A stretch of DNA of 64,000 nt from Synanceia verrucosa (lineage: Eukaryota; Chordata; Actinopteri; Perciformes; Synanceiidae): contig CM056562.1 of the NCBI GenBank assembly GCA_029721515.1, positions 9,970,767-10,034,766 on the forward strand, written 5' to 3'. A program made the position numbers and the translations under genes. Every line of letters starts with the position of its first letter. Within the stretch, counting starts at the first letter, position 1. The notes under the pieces are model-generated. The model did not search any database. It was not told the DNA's origin and worked only from the letters and a program-made list of their open reading frames with translations. Shown piece by piece: positions 12,721-25,400 of the stretch.

Positions 12721-15700
12721 TATAAAACCTGCATTTTATTATATTAGTGCAGCTTTAAGCATTAATAAATGCTTAAATAAATTCAATAAATTGATGACAG
12801 TCAGCTTGAAAGACTAAGCCAACCAGCAGTCCTGGATTCAGAACCACACCCAAAAACTGAACTCACATACTGTACTGGTCTGTCATAGCTCATGTTCCTC
12901 GTCCTCTGTGGACGTAGACTGGTCTAGACAGACTGACGGCTGCAGAGAAGCACATCACCACATCCCTCCCCAGGACAGGAGCTCCGCTACGTCTCATTAG
13001 ACTGAACTGGCAGCTCAAGTCAAAGGAAAGAGGGCCTTGTGCTCAGCCTCCCACAGCAGAAACCTCCCCATCACTCACAGGAGCTTTCATTACTTCCCCC
13101 CCTCCCCTCCATTCCCCAGGCCTTCTCCTAAAGGCAGCCAGCTCCATCCATCAGATCCATCGATCCTGTCTCCCCCTGGTGTGGTACCTGCCTGTTTTTG
13201 AGACTAAGTGGGAAGGATGGCAGAGCTGGCATGATATTTCAGCTTTCCAGTGACAGCCACGTCCTCTTGGGATGTTACAAGGTGAACCAGTGTCTGGGCG
13301 TCTTGGAGGAAGTGCTCTGCTGTAGGTCTAAATAAAGGAGCTCTCCTCAGAGGAATTATGTTTTTCCTGCTTGGACACAGGAGTAATAATCAATTCTCTG
13401 TTGCTTCTGCTGATCGTTACTGTTTGCCAAGTAGGAATATCCCATTTCTTTTGATACAACACGTGACATGGCAGCACAAACAACCAGACCCTGTTCATGT
13501 CCAAAAACACTGTCAAAAGACTTGACAGTGATGCCTCACAAAGAAATGTGGATACTATAACTCCTTCAAAAGAGATTTGATGATGTGTCTTGTGGAGTTC
13601 TTCCTGACTTTGATCTTATTGCTCTGATGCTTTTTGGGCAGAGAAGCAAGCCTAAGCTTAAAGTGATTGCCTTTGAGAAAACCCTTTTTAGAGCAGTCAG
13701 ACATGAGCACCTGTCAGACTCTAACAGGGATTAAATACACAGTTTATGTGACACTATTCATAAATATTTGTTTCATCATCCAGAATGTGTTCAGTGTTTC
13801 TTCAAGTTCAATCAGAGTTCGTTTGTCGTTGTCATTCAAATAGGTGTGGAACAGACAATATTGGATGTTTGATCTAAGAAAAGACAAAATTCTCATCATC
13901 CACCTCTGTACTAATACTACAAACATATTTTTACCATTGAAAATTTGAGATTGGTTCTCCGTTAATGCTTCAGGCAGCTCAAATCTTTGTTCTTCTTTAT
14001 TTTTAAGCAAACTTAAAACGGTCTTTCCACGACACTGACGTGGCTCTGATGATGCTTTTAACATAGTTCGCAAAATCAAAAAAAAAAACACAAAAACAAC
14101 GCTCGACAGCGGTCTAAAACTGTATGGCTGCGTTATACACTAATGTAGTGCAGGTGCTGCAGTCACCTCTCTACAGTGAGGAAGTGGGTGTGCCCCTTAA
14201 CGCTAACCAAAATACCAATTATTGATTATTAGAAATTAACTAACCATGATTAATAAATTAAACAGCAACAATAACAAATCAGAAGACAAGAAAAACAAAT
14301 ATTTTGGCTCCAACAAAGACCAAAAAGTATTTGCTATTGTCATATTTAATTTATACTCTGTTCAATAATAGTTTCTGCACCTTTTTAGTTTGATTTTAGC
14401 TGGATTCTCTGTTAAAGAGGTTACAATCCATCTAAAGTGTACCTCCTCAAAAATGCAACTAAGCATCAGTGCTACAGACAGATGCAGGTGGAGCTTGTTG
14501 ATAGTGAAGAAAATGTGCTAAATTCAGTGCAAACAACGGTAACGGTGCTGACAGTATGAACCTGTGGGGAGAGCTGGGGGGTGGTCGCTACGCTTCAGCA
14601 ACAGCTCCGTCAGTCTGGATGGTGATACTGTGAACAGTGGAGAGCTCTGCTAAAAGCAGAGCCACTGGCTCGTCAGTGGAGCACCATCACATGCACTAAT
14701 GTACGCTAAAAGATATTTGTGGGTGACAATGTCAACATAGCACAGAAGCTCAGATTAGAGAGCGACTTCATTCTCTACTCAGGTAGACATTTATAGCAAC
14801 AGTTTGTGTGGTGCTATAGTAATGCCCTGGTTATAGTAAAGTTAAAGGAATTTGAAGACAGACTCGCCCTCAGTATCACAATATTTAGCACCTACACTAC
14901 AAGACCTCTGCTCAAAGTGATCAGCGAATGGAAGAATGAAACACCACAGAAGCAACCTGAATGTACATGTGCAGCCCAGCGACACTCTATATCAGAAACA
15001 AATGAAAGAAAGCAGCTGTTTGGTGGATATCATTATACAGTCACATCATGTACATTATATCCATTTAGTGTTGCAGTGGTGAGAGCTGGATTATAAATCA
15101 AATCCTCAATGGACCCCATACCTACACGACAGAGCCTCTTATGCAGTAGTTATTGGTGAGGTTCATCATGTTTTATGCTATCTACCCACAGAACGTCCTT
15201 GATTTATTCCAAACAACTGAAACACAAAACTACTTATTGTGCACCTGAGGAGCTGCTCTGGGAGAGAGCTGCCAGAAAGTGGGAGATAGACCATGAATTG
15301 GTTCAATCATGGTTGTGATGTATGTTCTTGAGGAGTGGGGCTGGAAGAGCTTATCGCTGTCACAGTGGTGCTGTTAAACAGTCCTGCTCTTCAGCGGTCT
15401 TCTACTCAGCACAGGATTATTGCATCGGTCCAGGCCCAGTGGTTCACAGTACCTCTTCTCACTCTCTTTCATTATTGAGCAACATCATCAGACGCTTGAG
15501 TCATCAGTGATTTAAATATATTTTTATGTGGCATTCTGGCATTTTCTTCCTGATCATATGATGTATGAGTAATATTTCTGATTTGGTTCCTGCAGAATTG
15601 GTACACCTGCAGAGGCACATGTTGCACTCACGCCTTTCCACTTCTGTACTCTCAAACTCCTGTTTCTTCTAAAGGGCTCTCAGTTTTTCCACATGCAATT

Positions 15701-18700
15701 TGTAAAAGGGCAAATGTTGTAAATTAGACAAAATGAAGATGAAAGCACACATGTGCTCGCAACTCTGAGTCCATTCACATTCACCTACAGCCATAAGTGA
15801 CGCAAACCAGTCTGTTTCTGAGGAGACTGCAGTTCCCACTGGCACAGTGTTTATAATTAAGTGTGATTTCCGGCGTCAGGATCAGACCACAGAAAAAGAA
15901 TAAGTCTCTGCTCAGTCTGTTCTGGTTTGTGTGCCATATTTCCTTTACTAATTTGACAAATATGCAGATTGTGAAGACTTGTGAATACAATTTAATGATT
16001 TAAAATGCTTCTTAATTCCACAGGAATATCATCCATATTTAATTGCTCAGTTGAATTCATTCAACAGCAAATTGAAGAGAGAATTTGAGTGAGGTCCTTA
16101 AAATGACTGGAAATAAAAAGGCAGAAGTTTGGTGTCCAGTTTTGATCTGTACAAAAACACTCTCAGGAGAGTCAACTTCACTGACTGAGTGACCAGAACT
16201 GACATGCAGTCTCTCACACATAGCAAAGGTGTCAATTTCAGAGGCGCATGCAGGGATGTTGAAGGATATGCAAGGCATGAATAAAAAAAAAAAAAAAATC
16301 TCAATTTGCATTCATTAGTGATGCCGTGCCAGAGGAAAGTCTGCAACACGATCTATGATTCTCCCATGGTTCAGAGAGTTTGTACATGTACCTGTCAGAC
16401 AACAGAACAATTCAGCAGGGAATCAAATAAACAAATCCAACTCTCAGACACAAATCTCCTGAAACTGACACACTGCTGAAACCATTCAGGAAATAATATT
16501 CAGAAATCCAGAGAAACAGGTGAATAACCTGTGAATAACAGGTGGAACCTGCATTTGCATGTCATTTTCTGTCATTTCTCTTTTAATTTTTAAACTCCTG
16601 TGTGTGTGAAGAAAGTGACACATACAAGTGAATCAATTAATACTGGAAATAAACCTCACTGGAACATTTTCTACCATTATATTTATTGATTGATTTATTC
16701 AATGTTGAAAAGTCCCATGCTGACTGAACAAAACCTATCTAACTGAGCATTTGCCAAACCACTTGCCTGAACAGCAATTGTCCAATCACAGCTTAGCAAC
16801 CGTAACTAGGCACGGCAGGTCTGTAAAGCTGTGGATTTCTCCACATGTGAGGTGGATTGCATGGAGCTGCCTGCAGGGATGCTGACGTTTTGTCTGGGAC
16901 ATGTAGCTTTTGCCTCTGTCTTTTAGCGCATCATCGTGTGACATATCTTGTTAGTGGTCATCAAGTGAATATTTAGAAGTTAATATAGAGGGGTGTCCTT
17001 TTGAAGTCAGCTAGAAATATAGCGGGAGACTGTTCAAAAACAACTAAGCTACTGTTGACTCAATTAGTTAGCAAGGTACAGCTGATAACAGGGGCCTCCT
17101 TTTCTCTGCCTCTATCTGAGGTCTGGAAAAACTGGAAACTGGAGAAAGTAACAGATTATGATATATTAGTAATACTATAGCAACCACACACTATAGAGAC
17201 AAAGGACCCTGCACCGCATGGTGCTTCGTTTTACATCAGGAAACATCTCGCCCTGCCTGCTGAAAACCATCTGGGCTTTTCTCCGTGGCCATTTTATGAG
17301 CAGAGCTGCCATGCAGGGCGCAGTATGGCGCAAGCACACATTCAATTATGAGGTGGGGGCGTTTGGCAGGAAGGTGTGTGTGCCAGGCTCTGTCTGCACA
17401 CTGCCTGAGGCTGATAGATGGAGACTGCCGGCCTGGCAAGTGGTTTGCAACCTGTCAGTAACGTGAGAAAGGCCCATTGTGCTGCTGGAAAAACCCAGAG
17501 CACTCAGCTGTGTTTACAGCCCAGAGCGCAGGACGGAAGACACGCCTCCGAGGATCCCTCATCAGCCCCCTGCTCCAAAAAAAAAAAAAAAACACAGGGC
17601 CAAATCAGATGGAGACAAAGAAGCATCATCCCATTCCCCCTGCCATGTCCTCTGTGATGCTGTCTCCCAATTAGCCACACTGCCGCTGCTGAGTCGAGAT
17701 AACAATAGACGCCCATGTATCCCCTAAAGATCTCACTAGAGGAGCTTTATTACCGTATTGATATCTCCTACATGTCACCACTGCCCTCACTTGCCTGGCT
17801 GCATGCCCGCACATTTTATATGAGGGAAAAATCACCAGAGGGGCAGTAACTCAATACAAGAAGACAACAGCAGGACACAACATGAGGCCGAATGGTGCAT
17901 GCTGTAATTAGTGTGATGCTGTAAGGAATAAATATAAAATATGATACAGGGAGATCAAGCTGCACAGTAAATTAAAAACAGTGATTAATGGACGAAAGTA
18001 CAAAAGTCAAGTGGCACCCAGTGGAATGAAGAAGACTGTGAGCTACTGTGAGTAAAAATAAAATATAACACATAATCAGTGGCAGATAAAAGTATTTTAG
18101 AAGAACAAACAGCAGTTGCAAATGCATTTACTTCTGTGTCTACTGATATTTTGTCCTTCAATATTTCCAACATGCATAAGACTCAATTTGAATACAAATC
18201 ATCTCTCCAAGCAAACAGTGCTTTAAGAAAATCTAAAAAATTGCATTTTTCACAAAAAGAAAACAATAAAGTGTTCAAGTTAGCTCACATTCGGTAGCAC
18301 CACATATGAGTTATTTCATGGACAAAATTACATGTAATTGGAGTCCAATCATAGGGAAAAGTGCCTAGCAGACGTAAAAAATGAAGCATGCGTTATGGAT
18401 GATGTGCGAGTTTCCCAGTAAAAGATGTTTAGATTGTCCATTTGGTCCTCAGCCAAAATTCAAACGGGTGGCGAGCGATTTTCAGCTTTAATTTGGTTTC
18501 ACATTTGGCTATTTTAATAAAATGTTTTTTTTGTTTGTTTTTTTTTTACATTTTTTTAAAGCAAGACTTTGTAACTTTTGAAAGAAGAAATAACACATTC
18601 TTACTCTTCATATAAATTCATGTGAACCAAACCACAGCCTTTGCTCAGTTCAACACACTGATGAGATAAGTTATGGAGGCGATGTTTGGTGATATTAGCA

Positions 18701-19243
18701 AACACTGGTCAGATATTACTCTTACTGACATTACTGAGTCAGGCCACTGACTATTGACTGACTACTGCTGTTACACCTATTTTTACTTGTTTAGCAAAAG
18801 TTACAGTCTCGCTTTGATAATCTCTGACTTCTGAGGTCCAACTTGTTTGCAAATGACCACAAATAAGAGCAAGTGAATACTCATAATAAACCAAACAGTA
18901 ACCTAAAATTGGTGATGTTTTTACAGTAATTATTGAAAATAAATTCCACCTAACAGCATAGCAAACTTACTCTGAATTGAAAAAATATCCACAATGTCGG
19001 CTCGGTGGCCTGAGGCACTCTTTACCTGGTTAACAACATTTGAGGAGCTTCTAAAATTTACATTAAAGTGTCTCATATTTTGCATTTATATCAAATCCTT
19101 AATATGTTTTCCATGTGTGGATGGATGTTATGTTCCAGACTTCCCAAGGCTTCGCACTGTAAACTTTCAGCCGTACCACAGAGTCAGGCTTTCAGAGAGC
19201 CAGTCTGTGTGTGAGTGGTCATGAAACACTGCAAGCATCTATT

Positions 19244-19425
19244 TCAAATGCCCCAGCTGTCACTGAAGTACTGGTCCTCGTCTTCCTCCTCCTCAGTCCC
19301 GTTTTCCATGAGGTCGTCATCTGGTAACTCATTCACTTCCTCTTCCTCCTCTTCTTCCTCTTTGAGCTGTGCGAGCATGGTTTGTAAAGTGGCCTTCACT
19401 CCCTGAACCTCCTTTTCCAACGACT
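19244..19425 (-). CDS. disc1: disc1 exon 14 (C-terminus and stop)
   Basis: Begins after the AC of an AT-AC intron and encodes Q779 (split codon) to I838, then TGA at 19246-19244. SLEKEVQGVKATLQTMLAQL aligns with human SLRRELQMVKETLQAMILQL, the Leu zipper. The human tail is replaced by a strongly acidic one: eight Glu in a row, then a second Glu/Asp cluster, ending DQYFSDSWGI. No canonical AATAAA was found on the minus strand within about 1.2 kb downstream (only variants such as TATAAA near 19084), so the 3' UTR end is undetermined. Confidence 0.93.
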
Positions 19426-22400
19426 GTGCAGCCTGAGTTAAGGAAGAATCTGATGCTACAGATACTGAGAATCACATTAACATGTAAATAAAAAGGGCAT
19501 ATCAGGGCAAATGTGACACTTGTGGTGCACAACGTTTAATGGTAATGGAGGAGGACAGACGTAACCTTATGGAGTCATCAGTCTCCAATTTGGCCACCAA
19601 ACAGATTTCTGGGACAGATCATCAAGTCATACCCAATTTAACCCCATCCAATTCACTATTCATGAGCTCATCTCATCTGTGGAGCTGGGTGGCAGTGTGG
19701 GGACCCCAGCAAACAGACTGCCCACCTAAATTATTCACAAACCATCAATGAATCGGCCTAGAGGCTGTCATCAGTTGGGGAGGATTGTTTAACCTGCTTA
19801 GAAACTCAAATTAATCGTGTGAGGTGTCCATCTTAAGTGGCAAATCAAAGGGACGGCTCTGATGGCAGATGGGGCTTGATGGCTCATTTTACTGTCTGAA
19901 AGGACACAGATTGTCCTCATTTATAATTAACCAGCCGTTAAAGAGCTTTTCATAAATACTACAGATTGTTCGCAACACTTTTAAGGCAACATGAGCCAAA
20001 TGGGACAATGAAGTTCAGAGTCATGTTATAGACCTTGGAAACTAACCACAGTGACGTAATTCTGCCTATCAATCTTTTTTCAATTCCAGTCTCTGTGGTT
20101 GTCCATCCACCTCCTTGTATTGAGAGAAGGGACTCAATTAAGATCCTTAGAGACTGGAGGTTTGATCTTCCTGTCACTATGGCAACAGTAGCATCATGCC
20201 AAGTTCCCCATTCCATTTTCGCAACCCAACAACAATATTGTCTTCTATCTTCATTGTCCTCTAGTGTCATGCTTTTGCATGAGTGAACTGATTTCAAAAG
20301 ACTGAGATGAATGGCATGTAAGGACAAAACAAGAAAAAGGTGCAGAGAAGCAGTACAATATGTCCATCTCCGACAGCCAGGCTACTCTGATATCATGCAA
20401 ACTGTGCAGGAGCCTGCACTGACCTCTTGACAGCACAGCAGGGGGAGGTAAATCTCTGATCAGAAGTGAAAAAAAGTCTGGCCACGCTTCAGCAGAGAGT
20501 GAAAGACATGCTGCATTACACAGCTTTTAGAGATCCTAAAATAAAATAAATAACTTCAGAATCAGAAGTCAGAATGGAGTAGATTTTCTGGCAGCCCGTG
20601 TTTCTAAAACGTGAAATGAGCAGGTTAGATGGCAAATTTTCTTCATCTCAGGGGTGAAATGTCGCCTTTTTCTATCTGTCTTAATAAGCCCACAGTGTAG
20701 AGGGGAAAAGTGGAGCGAGAAAAACACACAAATCTATTTCCAATCAGCTTTCTAATTAGCGCATAAAATGATGTATTGTGACCTGTAATCAGCTTCAACA
20801 GTTTCATTTGAGTCATTATCATGGATATTGTAATTTCCTCCAAGCCAGATCCAGCAAGTAGAAGTGAGCAGACGGAGGGGGGAGAAGAGAGAAAGGGAGG
20901 GCCAGCAGGAGGACGGACATTAAGATACGACAGGAGCAGAGTCATTACAGCGACATTCCTCTATCTGCCGACTTCAATCTCAGCCGTGGTGACTGGCAGC
21001 CCACATCAAGCACCCTCTAATAACCTCGCATGGACTTTTACCATTTCATTTTCCAGTTGGCACGTCGAGCCTGTCAAGAAAAATAATCTGATCCTAGTTT
21101 ATCTTCAGTTCCCTTCCCGAATGGACCCATAATGTCAGATAAGACAGGTTGATTTTTCCTCAAAAGGAGAAGTAGAGAACGCCAGAGAGCCTTGAGGTAG
21201 TTTGGATGTGTACTCTAGAGAGGTGGAAGGCCTTGGGGAAACTAGGTCCTTAAGATGGATGGACAGAGACAGAAACACACACACAGATCAGAAAGAGTCA
21301 GTTTTTATGCTGTATGTATACTAAGAGAGCAGTGAAAGGATATGGGTGAGAGCCTGATCCCGATTCAGGATGGCCGTCTGCAGTTCATCTTCCAAGGTCA
21401 TTAGTCTGTCACTGATGAGCTCACAGCGCTCCGTCAGGTCTGCAGCCTCGCTGCACCCGTCCTGGCAAGAAGAGGAATGAAAGGATGAGTAAGGAAAGGA
21501 AGGGAGGACCAATGAAAGCATGGGTCTGATTTTGAAAATTAATAAATAAAAGCCTATCAAACAATAACATCATAAAAATATGATTACTGTATTGCTATTA
21601 CTATATTGACATAATGCTAAATAAAAAAATAATAAAAGTTCACTTTTGAGTGAACAAAATGCAACCATTGATTCTTCGACCCAACTGTGTAACTCCATTT
21701 TACTAAGTCCAATCACAAACACCCATATAACTACAATTAAACATCATGTTGCTAATTAATCGTACAAATTAAGCTGAAGGTGGGTCCTTTGTGATTGCAG
21801 CATTGCTATATTCTAGTATAGCATTTAAAGGGTTCTGTGCCCTACACTCGCACCTCCACTGTATCCTTTCCATTATGCAACTGGATAGTCATCTTTCATC
21901 AGCCCCTCCCATATCCTTCACATTTCACCTCCATTTTGTGATGTTTGTTTCTTAAAACCTGTGCTCACTGAGCGGTAAACTTGCTAATGCACTGGAGAAT
22001 AACTGCCATAGTTATGAGTGTCGGTCATAGCGATCCAAGTTAACTTATCAGCGTCTTAGTTGTATCTAAAACAAGAATAATGATGCATCATGATGCAGTA
22101 TCTTGTGAATCACTTGGTTCATTAGTCGCCATAACTACACGGTTAATGAAGATCCACAACCCTTGTCTTGTAAAATCTCATGAGAAGTAATCAAAACCAT
22201 AACACACTTGTTCTAATTACCTTTATGTTGAGCAATGATACTGCAGGCAGATGAAATATTACAACACTTTAACACCCAAGACTACTGAATACACCTCATG
22301 TTATTAGAAAATTTAAAATATACAGCATGATTGATTAACTGTGTTGTATGGAGTCCTACTTGAATAATTGCTGTTACAAAAGCATTACACTTTCAACCTT

Positions 22401-25400
22401 CTTAAGTTGTTTCTCTTTTTAATTCAAATTTTGTCAATGATAAAGTGCTTTAATAATTAAGAGTCTGAGCTCAACACTCATTTCATCTCTTGGACACTAA
22501 ATCATTGACACTGTTTCAACGAGACAGTCTGAAAGTCTGAAATGGAAAAAGCTGGGCAGACAAAAGATGCAAGGCTGCCAAAATTTCTGTTTGGTAATGC
22601 ACCAAGGTCATAATGTACACTATACACACCACGGGGCTGGTGCGCACAATGTTCAGCGGCATATCTGGACGTCACCTGAGGATGCTGTGAGGCTGAAAGT
22701 GTGTTGGAGGAAGGTGGGGATGTCAGAGGTGGTGGAGGAGCAGAGAGCAGTAGGGCAGAGCATTCACTGAGCAGAGCTGGCCATAATTAGAGCGACCCCT
22801 TTGCAGACATCATGTCCTAGTTTTTCACACTTATCAAGCGTAGAGAACACGAACACACATGTAAGAGTACAGAGACCCACTACAAGCAAACAGACACACA
22901 CACGCACACGCACACACACAGAGCCCAGTGTTGTCGTCAAACACATACAAGGTCTAATCTGACTCATAGCTGCAGGTAGAAAATATCAACTCCCTGCAGC
23001 TCAAAGGTGTCAAAACAGTGACTGGAAAGTCGTGTTTGTGGTCTGTGTCCTGGAATAGCACTCCTTCTCCGCATGATGTAACATCCCAAAAGAAATGTAC
23101 ACAACAACAGGCCTGAGGCGCAACAATATGTTCAAGTCCTCCCTGATGCAATTAAGGACTTAAGTAAAACTTAAATGTAGGACAGCTCACAGGACAAAAC
23201 ATTTAACATGCTGTTTTTTTGTGTGGGTGGCACTCAAATGAACAAACAAGCACTGACTCAGGTCTGTCCTCAGGCATCACCTTATGGGATCACTGTCCTC
23301 CTTTACCAAGACAGTCAGCTTATAGATTGACTGAGCTGTTGTTTGTCAAGGTTAGGAGCTTCTTTAGCAGATAAGAGGCACATGTTTGTGCAGCTGATTG
23401 ATTCTATACTTTACAGCTTCAGTCAGCATTTGTAAAGTCAATACAACCACAGGATAGAAGTGGAGAATGACACATTTGAAAACACCCATCAGTGCATAAA
23501 CCTTTAAACTACTCATAAGGTGTTACTTCAATCCAGGTGGTGATCAAAACAATGCAAATTACTTTCTCTGCTATGTCTGCCTTTGACAAACAAGAAAAAA
23601 TGGAAACTGAGATTTCAACAATGTCAGTTTCTATAATAGAATCCCAGGCATATGTGTATTGGCCTATTGATTCCTGATGCATATTAGTGCTAATGTTGTT
23701 AGACAAAAAAACAAAAGCAGACTGCATGAACAGATTATTTAGAAATATTCAGGTTCACACTGACATGGTTATTTAAGCAATAATGAGTGAGAGACAGCAG
23801 GTAATGGTGCATGTTCCCTCAGGTGCTGTTAGACATTTTGTGCTGGGCGGGTGATAAAAAGCACTGATATTGCACTGGTATTACACACAAGGTCATAATT
23901 GCTTGCAAAAACAATAAAGTAGCTAGATTCATTTGAAACTCAAAAGGAAATGAATTACCTTATAATTAACTAGCTTATACTGGAATCAGTGAATTCCTTG
24001 TTTGAAAGTTACTGCGTCCACTGTTTCCAAGACCGACTGCAAGGTCATTTACAAATATGTGCAGTGACAGTATGAGGTGTTACTGTCTGTAGCCGTGTCC
24101 CCATTCTGTATTACACACTGATTCAAAGTAGGTTTTGAGGATGGAATGTTTTTACACTAAGTGAAAAGAGGAAAAGTTAAAGAAGACTTTAACTGCATGG
24201 GCATGCATTTGTGACATTAACATTTGTGCCTTAAAACTGTCCTCCTCAAGTCTGACCACCTCCTGTATTTTTTTGTGCTTGTACTACAAACTAATTATAC
24301 ACCATCTACTCTATTAGTCTTTATACTATAATATTTGAGTAGTTAGTACAAGAAATCGGCGGTACGGTGGTGTAGTGGTTAGCACTGTCGCCTTTGCATG
24401 TTCTCCACGTTTCTGTGTGGGTTCTCTCCGGGTACTCCGGCTTCCTCCCACCATCCAAAAACATGCGTGGGGATTAGATTAATTAGCTAATTTAAATTGA
24501 CTGTAGGTGTGAATGTGATTGTGAGTGGTTGTCTGTCTCTATGTGTCCTGTGATGAGGTGGCGACTTGTCCAGGGTGTACCCTGCCTTTCACCCTAAGAC
24601 AGCTGGGATAGGCTCCAGACCCCCCATGACCCTATGTGAGGATAAGCGGTAGAAAATGGATGGATGGATAGTACAAGAAATCAACTGTTTTATACAAACA
24701 GGAAATTATACAATACACATGCTTTCAGATAAATCAAACTGACTTCACAAAGCAAAATGTGTAACAAAAACCATCATTCACAATTTATTTTAACATTTTG
24801 CATTCATCGTGGGACAATAGCATCCATTATCATCACACTCAGCAGTTTTGAGTACTTCATTAGTCACTTTTAAAATGTGAAGTGGGATTGGCATATGGCT
24901 CCATTTTTAGAGTGCACTGCACAATTAACCACAATTGTTCACAATGTTTGGAAAAATGTAAGACTTTCCCTGATACTTCACTGACAGTGATATTTTAAAG
25001 TTGTAGTTTGATTAACATACAGTTAGCTAATTACCTGTAAGTTATACTTAATGCAAAAATATGTATTACATATGAACACAGCCTACAGTTAGTAAGCAAA
25101 TTTCTAACAGGGCTGGTGGAAATTTCCTGAAATTATCATCAAAACTAGCTGATTAACAAATCCCATCAAACACCGTCAACATGTCAGTTAAATAATGTCT
25201 CTACATTGGTTGGATACTGTGGTCAGTATAGATGTAAAGACCTTGAGAGGATAAAAGAACAATTAGTGGAGATTACAAGAGAATAGAGCAGTGCTAAAAC
25301 ACACAACTAGCACACACACACACACACACACACAGTCACCAATCAATCTCCATAGTGGCAGCAGGGCAGCAGCTTGGCAGCGGCTAAGTGGAAATCATTT

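Larger units (their letters stand above)
1..19243. other. Region downstream of disc1, no gene supported
   Basis: No exon chain with splice sites and recognisable protein was found on either strand. Contents I can name are the split repeat and LINE near 1163-1876, a repeat at 3404-3530, a piggyBac-like MITE at 10355-10701, a LINE tail at 12383-12720 and poly-A runs near 16285 and 17578. The disc1 3' UTR must occupy some bases left of 19244. In mammals SIPA1L2 lies beyond DISC1; none of its exons is seen here. Confidence 0.7.

Noticed and set aside
21322..21326. GT donor near TTA|GTATAC for exon 13
   Set aside because: Joining here to the nearest AG acceptors gives a TAG stop or loses the zipper frame; the AT-AC pair fits far better.
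21321..21343. Exon 13 frame ending HILSLLS and stop
   Set aside because: This is the retained start of the U12 intron; the spliced form continues into the conserved zipper. Kept only as a possible retention isoform.
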